From Okapia johnstoni (taxonomy: Eukaryota; Chordata; Mammalia; Artiodactyla; Giraffidae): a DNA stretch of 64,000 nucleotides. The translations under genes and the position numbers were made by a program. Numbering within the stretch: position 1 is the stretch's first letter; each line of letters starts with the position of its first letter. Of this stretch, positions 44,901-54,860 are shown in pieces. The stretch spans positions 70,299,405 through 70,363,404 of the forward strand of contig CM044322.1 of NCBI GenBank assembly GCA_024291935.2. The letters are read 5' to 3'. The notes beneath the pieces are model-generated. The model was not told the origin of the DNA and did not search any database. It saw only the letters and a list, made by a program, of their open reading frames with translations.

Positions 44901-47900
44901 GGCCCACAACGACTGGGCCAGGCTGCAGGGCAGGGGGCGAGGTCAGCGGACGGGGCTGCAGCCCTTTGCATGAAGACCCCCTAACCCCATCCTCCACTCG
45001 CTGGGCAGACACCCCGGGAAGCCGAGACTCTCCCCTCCTCCTCTGGTCCGAGGGTGAGGGGAGCTGTAGCGCTGTGTCGCTTATTAGCTATAGGTTGTGG
45101 GGCAAGATGTCTGAGGCTCCTCCAGTGACAATCCCTGCCACACAGGGCGGTCGTGAGAACTATGTGAGGGACGTTTCACAAAGCATAATTGCTATTGTTG
45201 GACTTATAAAAGTGATTTTGTATCATTTACTTTAAATTGTCTGCTGATAAACAATTATATGCGAAGGTACCTCCATCACTCCCAGGGAAGGTGTGGGGTG
45301 AATCGGTTCTGAGAGTCTCTGGGGAGCCGCGCCACATTTGTGAGGCTGGAGGTGGGGCCGGAAGGGCGGCCAGGCCTCCCCAGAGGTGTGGGGCACGCCA
45401 GGCCCTCTGCAGGTGCCAGGCCCAAGCCGCCCAAACCAAGCCCTCAGCCCAGGTATCTGGGTAATTTGGTGACCCTTCTATGTGCCTGGCAAGTGTCCAG
45501 AAGGGAGGCCCTCAGCCATCCCCACAGAGCGGTATCTGGGTGGAGAGCTTTCCCCAGAGGAGCCCAGAGCAGCAGCTGAGTGAGTGAACACGCGCCTGGA
45601 AGCCTACAGCTTTGCCGAGGTCTTTCAGGAGCACCCTGCCCAGCAACCAGGCTCTCGAGAAAGGATGGAAGCCTTGTGTTTTCTGGGGCCAGTCTGAAAG
45701 GCTAAGATGGGGGTGGAGGGGGAGAGTGGGCAGAAGAAGGTTCTGAAAGGGAGGGCTTGTAGAGGAAGCATCTCAGATTATGAGAAGTTGGAGAGCCCTA
45801 GGCACCTCCATCTGGCTCTCCAGACCTGGAGGGTGGAGGGGGTTAGTGAGAGTCGGTATGTACACGTCAAGACCTGCATTTCCAGCTCACTGACGACAAG
45901 CGAGAGGCCCCAAGAGACCCCTCAGACTGTCCTTTCCTAGAAGTTCTTGCCTCTGACCCTGTTGGCGCTCAGCTTTTCATCTCATTCCATCTTTGATTAA
46001 ATCCGTTATCAGAAGGGCTCTGCTGATAGTAGTGGATCGTTATTTCCTCGTTTTCTCATTTGCAGGCTGGTCTGCTGGGGAGGTGACCCATCGTGACCCC
46101 TGCCGACTCCCAGCTCAGAGCTGTCTGTGTGTGAGAGGGCAGGGGAGACTGACCACCAGAAGGCGAGCGAGAGGGAGCCGTGCTGTGGGGAGGCCGCCCT
46201 CCCGGCCCCACCTCCCCCCGCAGCCCCCATCCTGCTCCCCCCGCACCCCTGGCTGTGGGCCTCTAGCACTGACAGCTGGCCTGCTCCTCGAGCTTCACGT
46301 GCTTCTGCTTCCTGCTCCCTGCTGGGCTGTCTCCTGGTACTGGCACAGAGGCGATGCCCACACCTCTGCAGGCCGACAGGCCTCTCAGACAGCTCTCTCT
46401 CTCCCCTTCCTTTCCCTGCACAAGACTGACTGGGCAGCCTCCGGGGTGGCCTGACTTCAGGGATAGCAGAGGGTCCCCATCTCCTCCTCAAGGTCCCCCC
46501 TCTCAGCTACTCCATGGACCTGACATTGCCACTTCCTCACTCACCACTTTCTGGTAAAGCACAGACACCCCAAGTACAAAAATGCTCTCCTGAAAAAGTG
46601 GTCCTATCATTCCTGTCTTGAAAAACCTGGATGAGAGTGGTCAACCAGCCCTGTAGTACAGTCCAGAGGGAACCCGACCTGGGATCAGTGAACCGAGAGG
46701 GGCAGGAGTGTGGGAAGATGTGGGGAAAGAAAGGAGAACTAACATTACAGTGGACATGAGAACAACAGACACTTGTTCACAGTGTCCAAGACATTTGGTG
46801 CACATGACAAAGCTGTGAGGTAGACCTTGCAACTGTGCCTCGTGTGACTCACAAGGAAACAGAGGTCAGAGAGGGATCAGAGACAGTTAGCAGAAAGGCT
46901 GAGAAGGCAGTGGACAGATCCCAGACCACCGCCCAGGAATGCTGACTTGTTTCCTACGCCATGCTGCTTTCCCATGGAGGAGTGTGCACACACATGTGTG
47001 TGTGTAAAAAGGCTGGTGCTGGGCCACAGACCCCGCCAGGCTGAGAGAGGAGCAGCCAGCATGGAGCACGAGGCCAGGTTCTGCAGAGCCTTGGTCTTAG
47101 GAAGCGGCGGCAAACGGCTGAAGTTGCTAGAACGTGAGCTCCGAATGGACCCTCTGCTGGCGTTACGGGAGCTCCAACTGCTTCTGGATAATGCTGGCTC
47201 CACCGCAGGCTTCCTAAGGAAACTGCTGCATTCTGCTCTTTGTAGGACCCATGGCTGGTGTGTGCCTGGACCCCATCCCCTGAGGCGTTTGATCTGGCGT
47301 TGCTAAATGTTGCCAGTGAGATGGGAATGCTTGAGGAAGGCCTGGCTTATCACCCCACACAGCATGGCCTGGACAAAGGGATCAGAGACAGTTAGGAGGC
47401 CAATGGTATGGGGGTGACAGAGAGAAGGACACAGAGACAGAGGTGACGAGATAGTCTAGCGGGCCAGGTGGCCGGAAGGTGTGGAGTGAAACAGCAGGCG
47501 ACTTGGGAGATAGGGTTGGGGCTCAGGAAGGGCTGGGGGCCAGTGGGCAGCCCTGCCAGGCCTCTCCTCTCTCCAGTGGGCACCTTCTCACTTTGCTGTT
47601 CTAGAGAGAGACACTCAATATCCAGAGGGGGCCCTTTTGTTCCCAGGCCCAGGGACAAGCAGGAGGGAGGGATGGAAAGAGAACGCGAGGAAAGGAAAGC
47701 CTGGAGGCAGGCCGGCCTGGGAAGTCCCTTCTGCCAACCCCGGGCTGTGGTTTGGGCTTGAGCCTGCCAGCTGGGTTCCTGGGGTACCCTGGCTTGAGGT
47801 GGGGATAGCAGGGTGGTGGAGGCCAATTCCCAGCAAATGGGGACAGCTGCACTGCAGCGAACATCGGGTTTACATCCTAGGCTGCCCACCCTCTCCAGCT

Positions 47901-50900
47901 GTTTAGGTGGGGCTGTGCTTGGTCATTCCAAAAATCACCCAGAACAAATTTCTTTAGGATGGTAATGTTGTTGTCAAGAAAAAAGGAGTCCTAGAGACAT
48001 CCTAGAGCCAGACTGAAATACACTAATTGACCTGGTCACAATAATTTGGTCAATGGCCCCTTCTAGGAATGTGGGTAATTGAAAATTACAGAATAATGTC
48101 ATTCCCTGGTGGCTCAGACAGTAAAGAATCTGCCTGCAATGCACGATACCTGGGTTTGATCCCTCGAGAAGGGAATGGCAACCCACTCCAGTGTTCTTGC
48201 CTGAAGAATTCCACGGACAGTGAAGCCTGGCGGGCTACAGTCCATGGGGTTGCAAAGAGTAAGACACGACTGAGAGACTAACACTTGGCACTTTTCTTCA
48301 AGGTCACTGCCACTTTGGCAGCACGGATGTGTTTGTAATCAGAGGACTGGTCCTAGGCCCACCTCTGCCGCTTCCCAGTGGGTGGGTCAGGGCAAGGCAT
48401 TTACACTTAGCCCTTCCGAGCCTCAGTTTCTCTGCTATGCATGGAGGATGGTGAGTGCTGCCTTGTAAGCCTCCTGAGCAGAGGGAGTAAGATGTCACCT
48501 TGATCCGCTCTGCTTCCGCACTGGCAGCTGTCCACCGCCCGCCCTCAGCTGTCTGCAGCTCACCTGCAGGTCGCGGGCTGCCCCGAGGGGACACACCCAG
48601 CCCGCTGAGCATTAAGGGTCAGAGACCTGGAGCCAGCTCTTGCCTGACCCCCGGCCCCGCCCCTGGTTCCCACTGCCAAGCCCCCTGGGGCGATCCTGCA
48701 AGGCTGGCCCGGAAACTGCCAGAGTGGCATCAAGGACTGAAGAGCCCTACCCTCATTTTACACATCGGGAGGCGGGCCCAATCGAGAGACAGGTGTGAGA
48801 CAGGCCACGCGGGGACCCTGCTTCCAACCCCAACCCAGAAGGCCAGCGTGGTGTCACCACCTGCCCCTCCCTGGCCTGGGTGCTGAAGTCAGGGCAGGCC
48901 GGAGGAAAGAAGGGCCCCGGTCCCCCAAAACAGTCTGGGGAGCCCTTCCTCAGGAAGCCGGAGAAATGCCAGAGTTACTTATTAACGGCCCCACACAGAG
49001 GGTGCAGAAGGGCCGGGAGCAGTCAGGCCCTCTCGGCAGGCAGTGCTGCACTGCCCGCCCCCAGCTGGCCGCGTGACCTTGAGCCCACGGCTGGCCGCTC
49101 CCCCCGGGGCTCGGCCTTGCCCAGAGGGCACCTGGGACCACCCCACGCCCTGCACTGGCCTTTCTGGTTCTGTGATAAGAGGCGGGGCTGCCTGGCTCCG
49201 AAACAGGGCAAGGGCTTGAACAGGCAGATGTTAGCCAGGGTCCCACTCCCAACTGCCCGCGGGTGTGGGGAAGAAAGCGGCTGAGGAGGGGAGTGACCCC
49301 GCGCTGCACAGACATTGCCCTCACAGCTCTACCTCAAGGGATTCCCTCTGACCACTTGGGACAATCTCCTCCCCTGAAGGGCAAGGGGCAGAAGGCAGAC
49401 CCAGGAGGCATCAGAGGCATCCAGCCCTCTCCACCCCACAGGGGCAGGCAGCCCCCCAAGACAGGAGTGGGCCCGGGACAGGAACCAAGAGACAGGACCC
49501 CCCCAGGAGCAAGGGCGGGCTGCAGACTCCGCTCCAGCTCGGGAGAAAGGGCAGGGCTGACACCCAGAAGGAGGGGCAGGGGGAAAGCCCTCCAGCGGGG
49601 TCACCCCCACACTCACACCCCAGCCCGTTCGACACCCTCTGCTAAGGCTGAGGGGACCCCAAAGGAGGAACAAGGGAGACTGACTTGTGAGGGATCTCAG
49701 CCAAAGGTGGCCCCGTTAGCCTCAGATCAGGGCAGCACCCTCATGGGACGCCGTCCTCTGGCTCGGCGGGGGCTGGGCCCACACGAGTGCTCCCTGCTTA
49801 CTGGTTAAACTTGTAGCCCTGCCTGCCTGAAACACCTCTCCCCACATTCTTTGCTTGCACGGCTCTCTCCTGCCTTCAGGAGTCATCTCAGAGAGGCCTT
49901 CCCCAAGGAGCTAAAGTAACCCCAACTCTGTAACTCCACATCCTTACCTTGCTTTATTTCCTTCATTTCACTAAAATAGTCCTCCAGAATGTAAGCACCT
50001 TAGGAGCAGGGACCTGTGTCGTATTCACCCTGAAAACAGGGTCTGGCTCAAGAGATATTTGTTAAATTAGTGAATTAAAGGCTAGGATGGGTTTTGAGAT
50101 TTTTTTAATTAAAAAAATTGAGATATAATTTACACGCCATAAACTATCTATTCAAAGCACACAATTAAGTGTTTTTTCAAAAATTTATTCAGAGTTATGA
50201 ACTCATCACCATGATCTACGAGCATTTATATCACCCCCGAAAGAAACCCTTCACCCATTAGCAGTCACTCCCCATTCCTCTCTGCACGAATCTTTAGCCC
50301 TAAGAAACTACTCATCTACTTTCTGTCTCTAGAGATTTCCCCAACTCTGGACTTTCATGAAAATGGCACCATAACAGTGTGTGGTCTTCTGTGATGGGAC
50401 TCTTTCACTTAGCATAATGTCGTCAAAGATCACCTATTTATAGGATGAGTCAGAACTTCATGCCTTTTTATGATTGAATCATATTCCATTGTGTGTATAG
50501 GCCACATTTTGTTTGCCCATCCATCTGCGGATAAACATTTGGCTGTTATGAATAGCTGGTATGATGCTATATAATGCTGCTATGAACATTCATGTACAAG
50601 TTTTTGTGTGGACATGTTTTTAGTTCTTTGAAGAATATACCTAGGAGTGAAACTGTTGGGCCAGATGCTATCTCCTGTGGAGATAGGTTTTTAAAGCCCA
50701 GGTCTGCTGCATGCTGGAAGGTGGACAAGCTGCTGGTGGGAGAGGAGGAGGCTTTCTAGATGGGAGACCAACCCGGGCCTGGCTCAGAGAAGGGAACTGG
50801 CTTTCATACTGTGTTCCCAGGACCACAGGGAGCCCGCATCCTGGGGAAGTAGGTCGGAAAGTGGCCTGGGGAAATGTCCACAGAGACCAGGTTCCATGCA

Positions 50901-53900
50901 GTGGGCAGGGGAGAGTCAGAGGTGGGTCTTGGGAAGGTGGGACTTGCAAGAAGTTGAGAAAAAAAAAGAAAGGTAGAGAAAAAGATAGTTAATAGAGCAA
51001 AGAGAAGAACTCAAGCCTTCCGTTAAGAGCACACACGCAGAGGAGATGCCCAGGTAAGGCTGGGGAAAGGTTGGGGAAGCTCTGAAAGTCATTTATCTGC
51101 CCTGATATCTTTGAGATAAAGGTGTCCCCCAAACTGCACAGGGATGTAAGACAGATCCCCATGAAACCAGGAACAAAACCCCAACCTTTTGTCTAAATAC
51201 CTGCCCCTTCTTCCTGTCTGACAAAGCACATATCTACATGTCCTGCCAACTAGGTGACTTTGGGTTTTTTTCTGAAGTTTCCTGCTCTTGATAAGATTTT
51301 TCTAAGGCAGGTCGAGTCCAGGTTCTTCTAGCCTTAACTACACCCTTCTCCCTCTTGGCCTACATGTAGTGCCTCCTTCGAGATCTCCGACTATGTCAGA
51401 AGAGAGACAGAGAGCTGGTCCCCCCCTGAGCAGAGGGCTTCTGCCCTCCTCTAAGTCTCTCCACACCCAGTCCCTCCAGAGCACGTCCCTGTGGAGGCAA
51501 CCAGAAACTCGATTCAGCCCTGCTCCTCAGTCCAGGCCAAGGACAGGGCAGGACTTGAGCAGGAGCCCCAGAGAAAGAGTGCTGCTCTGACTTTCCTCTC
51601 CCTGGTGTGTGTCATCCCACACTTTCCCCGCTCCCTCGCAACAGCTGGCCCTGCTGTCCCAGTTTGTTAAACCAACCCCCCACTGCAGAACTAGCCGAGC
51701 ACACTTGCCTGTGCCGTAATCACTTAAGCTGAAAAGCACTAGCAGCGGTATTAGCATTTTAGCTCGCCGTGAGGCCCCAAGGATTTGAGTCTGAGAGGCT
51801 GATTTCAGGCTGGCGGAAGCTCGGTTTCCTTTGAGGGATGGAGGATTGTGAGGAGCTGTCCGGCTCTAGGTAGGTGATGATTCCCATCTGCACACAGGCC
51901 ACTCCTGCGACCTCGCTCTACTTCCACTGAAGTCTACTTTGCTCTTAACCAAGGGAAAGGATTAGGACATGTTGTCTTGCAGTGGGAGGACTGAGGTTCA
52001 CAATTTAAACCTGAATCACAGATGGGACACACTCCCCCTGCCCTACCCACCCCCCACCCATCACGTCCCAGCAGGAAGCCCCAGAAGCCCACAGTTGCCT
52101 CGCCAGGAGTGTCCGCTTAAGAATACTCAGCCCATGAGTATGGACAGTATGCCTCTGCCTGGAGAGTATACGGTATAACTTGTACCCTGCAGAGCTGAAG
52201 CTGATTCTATGAGTCAGCTTGCTCTTTTATGAAAAAGCAAGAGGCATTTCCAAACTATCTGGTTCTAGACACAAATGTGTGGGTTCATATCCTGGCCAGC
52301 TTAATAGCTCTGTAACCTGGGGTAAGTTTCTTAACCTCCCTGTGATTCAGCCTCCTTCTGCACAAAATGGAGATAATAGCACTACCCTATCTATGGGATT
52401 GTCATGAAGGTTAAATGAGTTGATACAAGAACGTTACTAAGAAAGAAGCACTGAGTACAGTGCTTGTGTACTCAGCCGTGTCTGACTCTGAGACCCCATC
52501 AGGCTCCTCTGCCCAAGGAATATTCCTGGCAAATATTGGAGTGGATTGCCATTTCCTTCTCCAGGGGATCTTCCCAACCCAGGTATCGAACCTGTGTCTT
52601 CTGCATGCCATCATTGGCAGGTGGATTCTTTACCACTGCGCCACCTCAGAAGCCCAAGTAAGAACAGTGCTTGGCATGGCCTAAATGCTCAATAAAGCAA
52701 GTTATTATTGCTACCATGATTATTCTCCTTTTCTGTGAGCCAGTTTCCTGTGCCGAGACCCTTCCCACTGCCTGTTCAGGGCCCCTCATTGAGTAAGGAG
52801 CCCTGAGGAAGGCACAGAGCAGGTAAGGAAGCCGGCCCAGTTGGGTGTGTATCTTTGCTGTTCTCACAAATCCTGGCATGCCAACCTGCCGTTTAAAATT
52901 ATCCTCATTCCCCTTCCTGTTCTTTGCCCTACACAGATTTCTAAAAAGTTCCAGGTAAGGGAGCTTTTCTAAGTCAAAATACTTAAAAACAAAAACAGAA
53001 AAATACCCTGAATGATTTCTAATGAAACCTGTAGGCAGAATCAGAAAAAATCTTGAGCTTTTTCTTAAGATTTTCTGAGTTCTCCACGCATCCACTCTTG
53101 TACAAGCCCACAGAAACACTAGTGTCCATAAGGACACTTACTTCTCAAGAGGAGAATTCTTTGGTTTACAAGAGGATTTTGGTTGTGGGGATAATCACTC
53201 CCAAATTGATCATGTTTGGTCAGTTGGGTGGCTTAAAGTGGGATCTACATGTATGGACACCTGTGCTCCTCTCCATCAGCTCTAGGGGATCCTCCTCACA
53301 GACATCTCTAGCAGTGAGCCGAAGGGCAGAGCCTTTGGCCCAGAATCCCACCCCTACACCCTCCTAGAGGCTTCCACTGTGGTTTTGTTCCCAGGCTTCT
53401 GCTTGTTTGAGGCCATGCAGTCCAGGAAACCACCCAGCCAGAAGCCAGGACTAGGGAAACCTCCAGCAGCCTCTGAGTTGCAAGTCATCTAACCCCTGTT
53501 TTGGGTCTCTTCTACCAGGTGCACCAGGAGAGTGGATCCTGCTGCCTTTCCAAAGCGCTCCATGGAGGTGGCCCTGTCGAATTCAGGCCTGGAGAACGAG
53601 GCTCTGCAATGGTAGGCAAAGGGGAACCTCTGGGGGCCATGCCAGACAGAGCCCAGAGCCCTGCCCTGGGGCAGACGCCAGGCAGGAGTAACATGGGGTG
53701 GGAGAAGCGGAGGGGGACTCTAGGCCAGAGATGGAGGGTCACCTCATTAAGCTATGGGTGGGTCACCCTGCACCTCCCCTTCGGTGAGCTCAGCGCTAAG
53801 GTCCTGCTTGTCCCAGAGGCAGAAGGGTGCTGCCTCCAGGGGCCAATGCAGGAACCCTGGCTCCCCTAGGAGCAGGACCCACACCCTTTGTTGGCTGCTC

Positions 53901-54611
53901 TGGAGCTGAGGATCTGAGTGGAGCCTGCCCCAGGGCACTCTGTCCAGCTGCAGCCAGCCCTGGCGCTGGGCACAGCCCCTGAGGTCCACTCCCTCTCCTG
54001 CCACCTCACTTCCAATTCCGCCCCTGGCAGCAGGGGCTACAGACAGACCTCAGATGGGTTGTGCCAGAGGCGACCCTGCGCCTCTGCGAGCTCGCTTGCC
54101 ACTCTCCCTAGGGGGTTGGGGTGGGATAAGCAGGATGAGGGCTGGGTCTATGAGTAAGGGCAAATAAATAATCCAAAAGTCACCTTCAGTCTCCGGAGAG
54201 TTTTGGGGGGAGAGCTGGTGGGGGAGGGTGGGTAGGGAGGCAGCCCTCCGGCTAAGGCAGGTCACGGCTGGCGGGGTGGGGAGAGGTGGTCGCGGCTTTC
54301 CGGAGGCAGGGACGACCCCCAGCGCGAGCCCCGCGGGGGCCAGAACGAGGGCGACGGGAAGGGCCGGGGGCAGGCACTCACGTCCGCTTGAAGACGCCCC
54401 CGAGGGCGCTGCCCAGCAGGAGACAGAGCTGCTGCGAGAAGAAGACCCAGGAGATCTCGGGCAGCGAGCTGCGCGTCTGGCAGCGCAGGTCCAGCAGCGT
54501 GGGCCCCAGGAAGGCGATGCACAGGCCGAAGCTGAAGAAGACGCTCCAGTAGGTGAGCGTGGGCTGCAGGTTGCGGCGGAGCAGCCCCGACACCCGGACG
54601 TCGCAGCCCAT
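29876..54611 (-). CDS. MFSD4A: MFSD4A, major facilitator superfamily transporter, 10 coding exons
   Basis: Joined minus-strand coding segments, from the start: 54611-54382, 44922-44724, 44068-43808, 40833-40671, 40251-40136, 39107-38934, 36116-35969, 32539-32469, 31194-31074 and 29931-29876. This is 1539 nt, 512 residues plus stop, against about 514 in human from memory. It reads as a 12-helix MFS membrane protein: TM1 about 20-42, a motif-A-like GGVFKRT (71-77) between TM2 and TM3, an outside loop after TM5 with glycosylation sequons NST (173), NAT (177) and NRT (203), and a long hydrophilic central loop (about 245-300) between TM6 and TM7. The paralogue MFSD4B (NaGLT1) is linked to sodium-glucose transport; the substrate of MFSD4A is not settled. 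All junctions are GT/AG with matching phases. Confidence 0.96.
29932..31073 (-). other. MFSD4A: MFSD4A intron 9
   Basis: No gene or clear repeat recognised; its open frames are not conserved motifs. Confidence 0.6.
31074..31194 (-). CDS. MFSD4A: MFSD4A exon 9
   Basis: 121 nt, residues 455-494 plus one base of G495. IFQAQGSYSFLVCGVIFGGL leads into TM12 (LAFTFYILLLFF), then HRMYPGLSS. Acceptor CTTTGGCAG, donor GTAAGG. Confidence 0.95.
31195..32468 (-). other. MFSD4A: MFSD4A intron 8
   Basis: Contains a TA/TG simple repeat at about 31543-31582 and an old antisense L1-like fragment at about 31583-31745. 31800-31960 looks like a weak sense MIR. The rest is unassigned. Confidence 0.55.
32469..32539 (-). 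CDS. MFSD4A: MFSD4A exon 8
   Basis: 71 nt, the second-smallest coding segment. Completes G431, then residues 432-454 (CATTVLVTGAGVGEMVLQML..), the TM11 region. Acceptor CTTGTTCAG, donor GTATGT; skipping it would shift the frame. Confidence 0.94.
32866..33070 (+). repeat. MIR, sense
   Basis: GTTGGACCTGGGTTCCAAGC then ACCTACTAGCTACGGGACCT and the CTTCGGTAAAATGGGCATGG core identify a MIR. It is set between two L2 stretches. Confidence 0.65.
33095..33720 (+). repeat. L2 LINE, sense, diverged
   Basis: Shows the L2-like GGCTTGCAGGGCCCTCTATC and downstream pyrimidine-rich 3' region. The 168-residue open frame at 33146-33652 lies inside it and is not a gene. Confidence 0.5.
33880..34110 (-). repeat. 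MIR, antisense
   Basis: GAGCACCTGTGAGCACCTTA, GAACAACCCTAAAAGGAAGG and GAGGAAAACTGAGGCTCAGA are reversed MIR landmarks. Confidence 0.6.
34535..34700. mobile_element. MER20-like hAT-Charlie remnant
   Basis: Contains a stretch resembling the palindromic MER20 layout: CGTTACCATCACCCGGCAGC on one side and GGCTCTGGGTGATTTGAATG on the other. Confidence 0.45.
35519..35728 (+). mobile_element. Bov-tA SINE
   Basis: GGCTCAGTTGGAAAAAAAAT, then GGGTTCGATCCCTCCGGTCA and TCACACAGAGTTGACTGAGC, ending in an ACCACCACCAACAACAA tail. Intronic in MFSD4A, antisense to the gene. Confidence 0.85.
35969..36116 (-). CDS. MFSD4A: MFSD4A exon 7
   Basis: 148 nt, residues 382-430 plus one base of G431. VGVVVTFLALLVFS and NVVFLFVGTAGLGLSLSS are TM9 and TM10; ends AYTEDVLQYR. 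Acceptor CCATGACAG, donor GTGAGC. Confidence 0.96.
36484..36612 (+). mobile_element. CHR SINE
   Basis: Head CAGGACTTCGCTGGCGGTCC, B-box-like GTTTGATCCCTGGACGGGG, tail AAAAACAACAACAA. Confidence 0.8.
37080..37430. mobile_element. MER20-like hAT-Charlie remnant
   Basis: AAAGCACCTGAAGAGCTTAA, GGTCCAGGAATCTGTATATT and GGGAATCACTTGC match the MER20 pattern. A second partial stretch follows at about 37300-37430. Confidence 0.45.
38035..38142 (-). mobile_element. Bov-A/Bov-tA SINE fragment, antisense
   Basis: (TGG)n tail at 38036-38049, then TTTAGTCGCTAAGTCGTGTC and GACCCCGTGGACTGTAGCC, ending AATTCTCCAGGCAAGAG. Confidence 0.8.
38934..39107 (-). CDS. MFSD4A: MFSD4A exon 6
   Basis: 174 nt, residues 324-381, phase 0 at both ends. 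Starts GAYSAFVYSYAVEKP; PSLFWGFITLGRLISIPVSS is TM8 with an MFS-like GR turn. Donor GTAAGC. Confidence 0.96.
39108..40135 (-). other. MFSD4A: MFSD4A intron 5
   Basis: Includes an antisense MIR at about 39465-39580 (CATTTTACAGATGAAAGGGC, TTGCCCAAGGTCACAC). (CAGG)n occurs at 39342-39358. Otherwise unassigned. Confidence 0.6.
40136..40251 (-). CDS. MFSD4A: MFSD4A exon 5
   Basis: 116 nt; completes G285, then residues 286-323 (HEDLFSCCQRKN to VLFMTDGLT), covering the end of the central loop and TM7. Donor GTGAGC; phase 0. Confidence 0.95.
40252..40670 (-). other. MFSD4A: MFSD4A intron 4
   Basis: 419 bases, GC-rich. The stretch near 40420-40460 could be a MIR remnant; nothing else recognised. Confidence 0.6.
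40671..40833 (-). CDS. MFSD4A: MFSD4A exon 4
   Basis: 163 nt, residues 231-284 plus one base of G285. LPVPLAVLYLLSKER finishes TM6; the rest is the hydrophilic central loop with an acidic stretch (LETQPPEKEDASS). Acceptor CTGTCCCCAG, donor GTAGGG. Confidence 0.95.
40834..43807 (-). other. MFSD4A: MFSD4A intron 3
   Basis: Antisense MIR at about 41265-41450 (CCACTTTCCAGGTGGGGCAA, CAGGTCACACAGCTGACTTG). The remainder, including the 177-codon open frame at 41545-42078, has no domain or repeat that I recognise. Confidence 0.6.
43808..44068 (-). CDS. MFSD4A: MFSD4A exon 3
   Basis: 261 nt, residues 144-230, phase 0 at both ends. Starts VLHFFVGFGALLSPLIADPF (TM5), then the extracellular loop with three N-glycosylation sequons and C169, then YAFWIMALIN opening TM6. 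Donor GTGAGT. Confidence 0.96.
44069..44723 (-). other. MFSD4A: MFSD4A intron 2
   Basis: 655 bases. A MIR-like trace may lie at about 44460-44570; otherwise nothing recognised. Confidence 0.6.
44724..44922 (-). CDS. MFSD4A: MFSD4A exon 2
   Basis: 199 nt. The first base completes T77, then residues 78-143 (LAQSLWALFTSS to DSAVFLQ), spanning TM3 and TM4. Acceptor CTGCCCTGCAG, donor GTGAGC; ends phase 0. Confidence 0.96.
48099..48288 (+). mobile_element. Bov-tA SINE
   Basis: CATTCCCTGGTGGCTCAGAC head, GGGTTTGATCCCTCGAGAAG, tail GCAAAGAGTAAGACACGACT. The central linker is shortened by a deletion after TCCCT. Confidence 0.85.
49815..50085 (+). repeat. L2 LINE 3' end, sense
   Basis: CAGGAGTCATCTCAGAGAGG, CCAGAATGTAAGCACCTTAG and GAGCAGGGACCTGTGTCGTA, then the ..GATATTTGTTAAATTAGTGA end, are typical of L2. 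Confidence 0.7.
50098..50690 (-). mobile_element. L1 fragment, antisense
   Basis: Begins with an A/T-rich tail and AAATTGAGATATAATTTACA, continuing through CTTAGCATAATGTCGTCAAA and GAATATACCTAGGAGTGAAA. Old mammalian L1 of the same general kind as at 9.3 kb. Confidence 0.7.
52275..52705 (+). repeat. MIR, sense, split by a SINE
   Basis: CTGTAACCTGGGGTAAGTTT and TTCTGCACAAAATGGAGATA mark the MIR core. Its end GTGCTTGGCATGGCCTAAATG resumes at about 52667 after the Bov-tA insertion. Confidence 0.7.
52457..52673 (-). mobile_element. Bov-tA SINE, antisense, with target-site duplication
   Basis: Reverse Bov-tA inserted into the MIR. Exact repeats ACAGTGCTTG lie at 52457-52466 and 52664-52673; the element is 52467-52663. 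Confidence 0.85.
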
Positions 54612-54860
54612 GGCCCCGGCAGGCGGGCTCGCGGCTGCTGCTGCGGGCGCGCGCGGTGCCGCTTCGCCCGCCCGCCCGCTCGCGGGAGGGCCAGCCTGGC
54701 CGGGGAGCCCGGGGCCGGGGGAGGGGCGGGAGCGGGCGGGGAGGGGCCGCCAGGAGAGGGGCCCCGCCCTCGGGCCCAGGGAGCGCCCCGGGCACCGCGC
54801 CTGCCGTGGGCACCGCGTCCGGGCCCGCGCCTTCCTCGCGCGGTGCCAGGCGCGGGTCTA
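54280..54860 (-). promoter_or_regulatory. MFSD4A: MFSD4A CpG-island promoter and 5' UTR
   Basis: Dense CpG and GC content around the MFSD4A start codon at 54611. It has G-rich runs at about 54717-54750 (GGGG and GGG runs close together, potential quadruplex on the plus strand). The 5' UTR lies somewhere in 54612-54860. Long overlapping open frames on both strands reflect base composition. Confidence 0.7.
54382..54611 (-). CDS. MFSD4A: MFSD4A exon 1 coding part
   Basis: Start MGCDVRVSGLLRRN, residues 1-76 plus two bases of T77. Contains TM1 (YWSVFFSFGLCIAFLGPTLL) and TM2 (ISWVFFSQQLCLLLGSALGG). Donor GTGAGT immediately after CGGAC. 5' UTR lies above 54611 in the CpG island. Confidence 0.96.

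Larger units (their letters stand above)
44923..54381 (-). other. MFSD4A: MFSD4A intron 1 (9.5 kb)
   Basis: Holds MIR copies (about 45070-45190 sense, 46745-46890 antisense, 48340-48480 sense, 52275-52705 sense), Bov-tA SINEs (48099-48288, 52467-52663), an L2 end (49815-50085) and an antisense L1 (50098-50690). Long stretches (45.2-46.7, 47.3-48.0, 48.5-49.8, 50.7-52.2 and 52.7-54.2 kb) are GC-moderate with no recognised element. No exon is recognised; one small open frame near 47061 is discussed in the findings. Confidence 0.6.
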
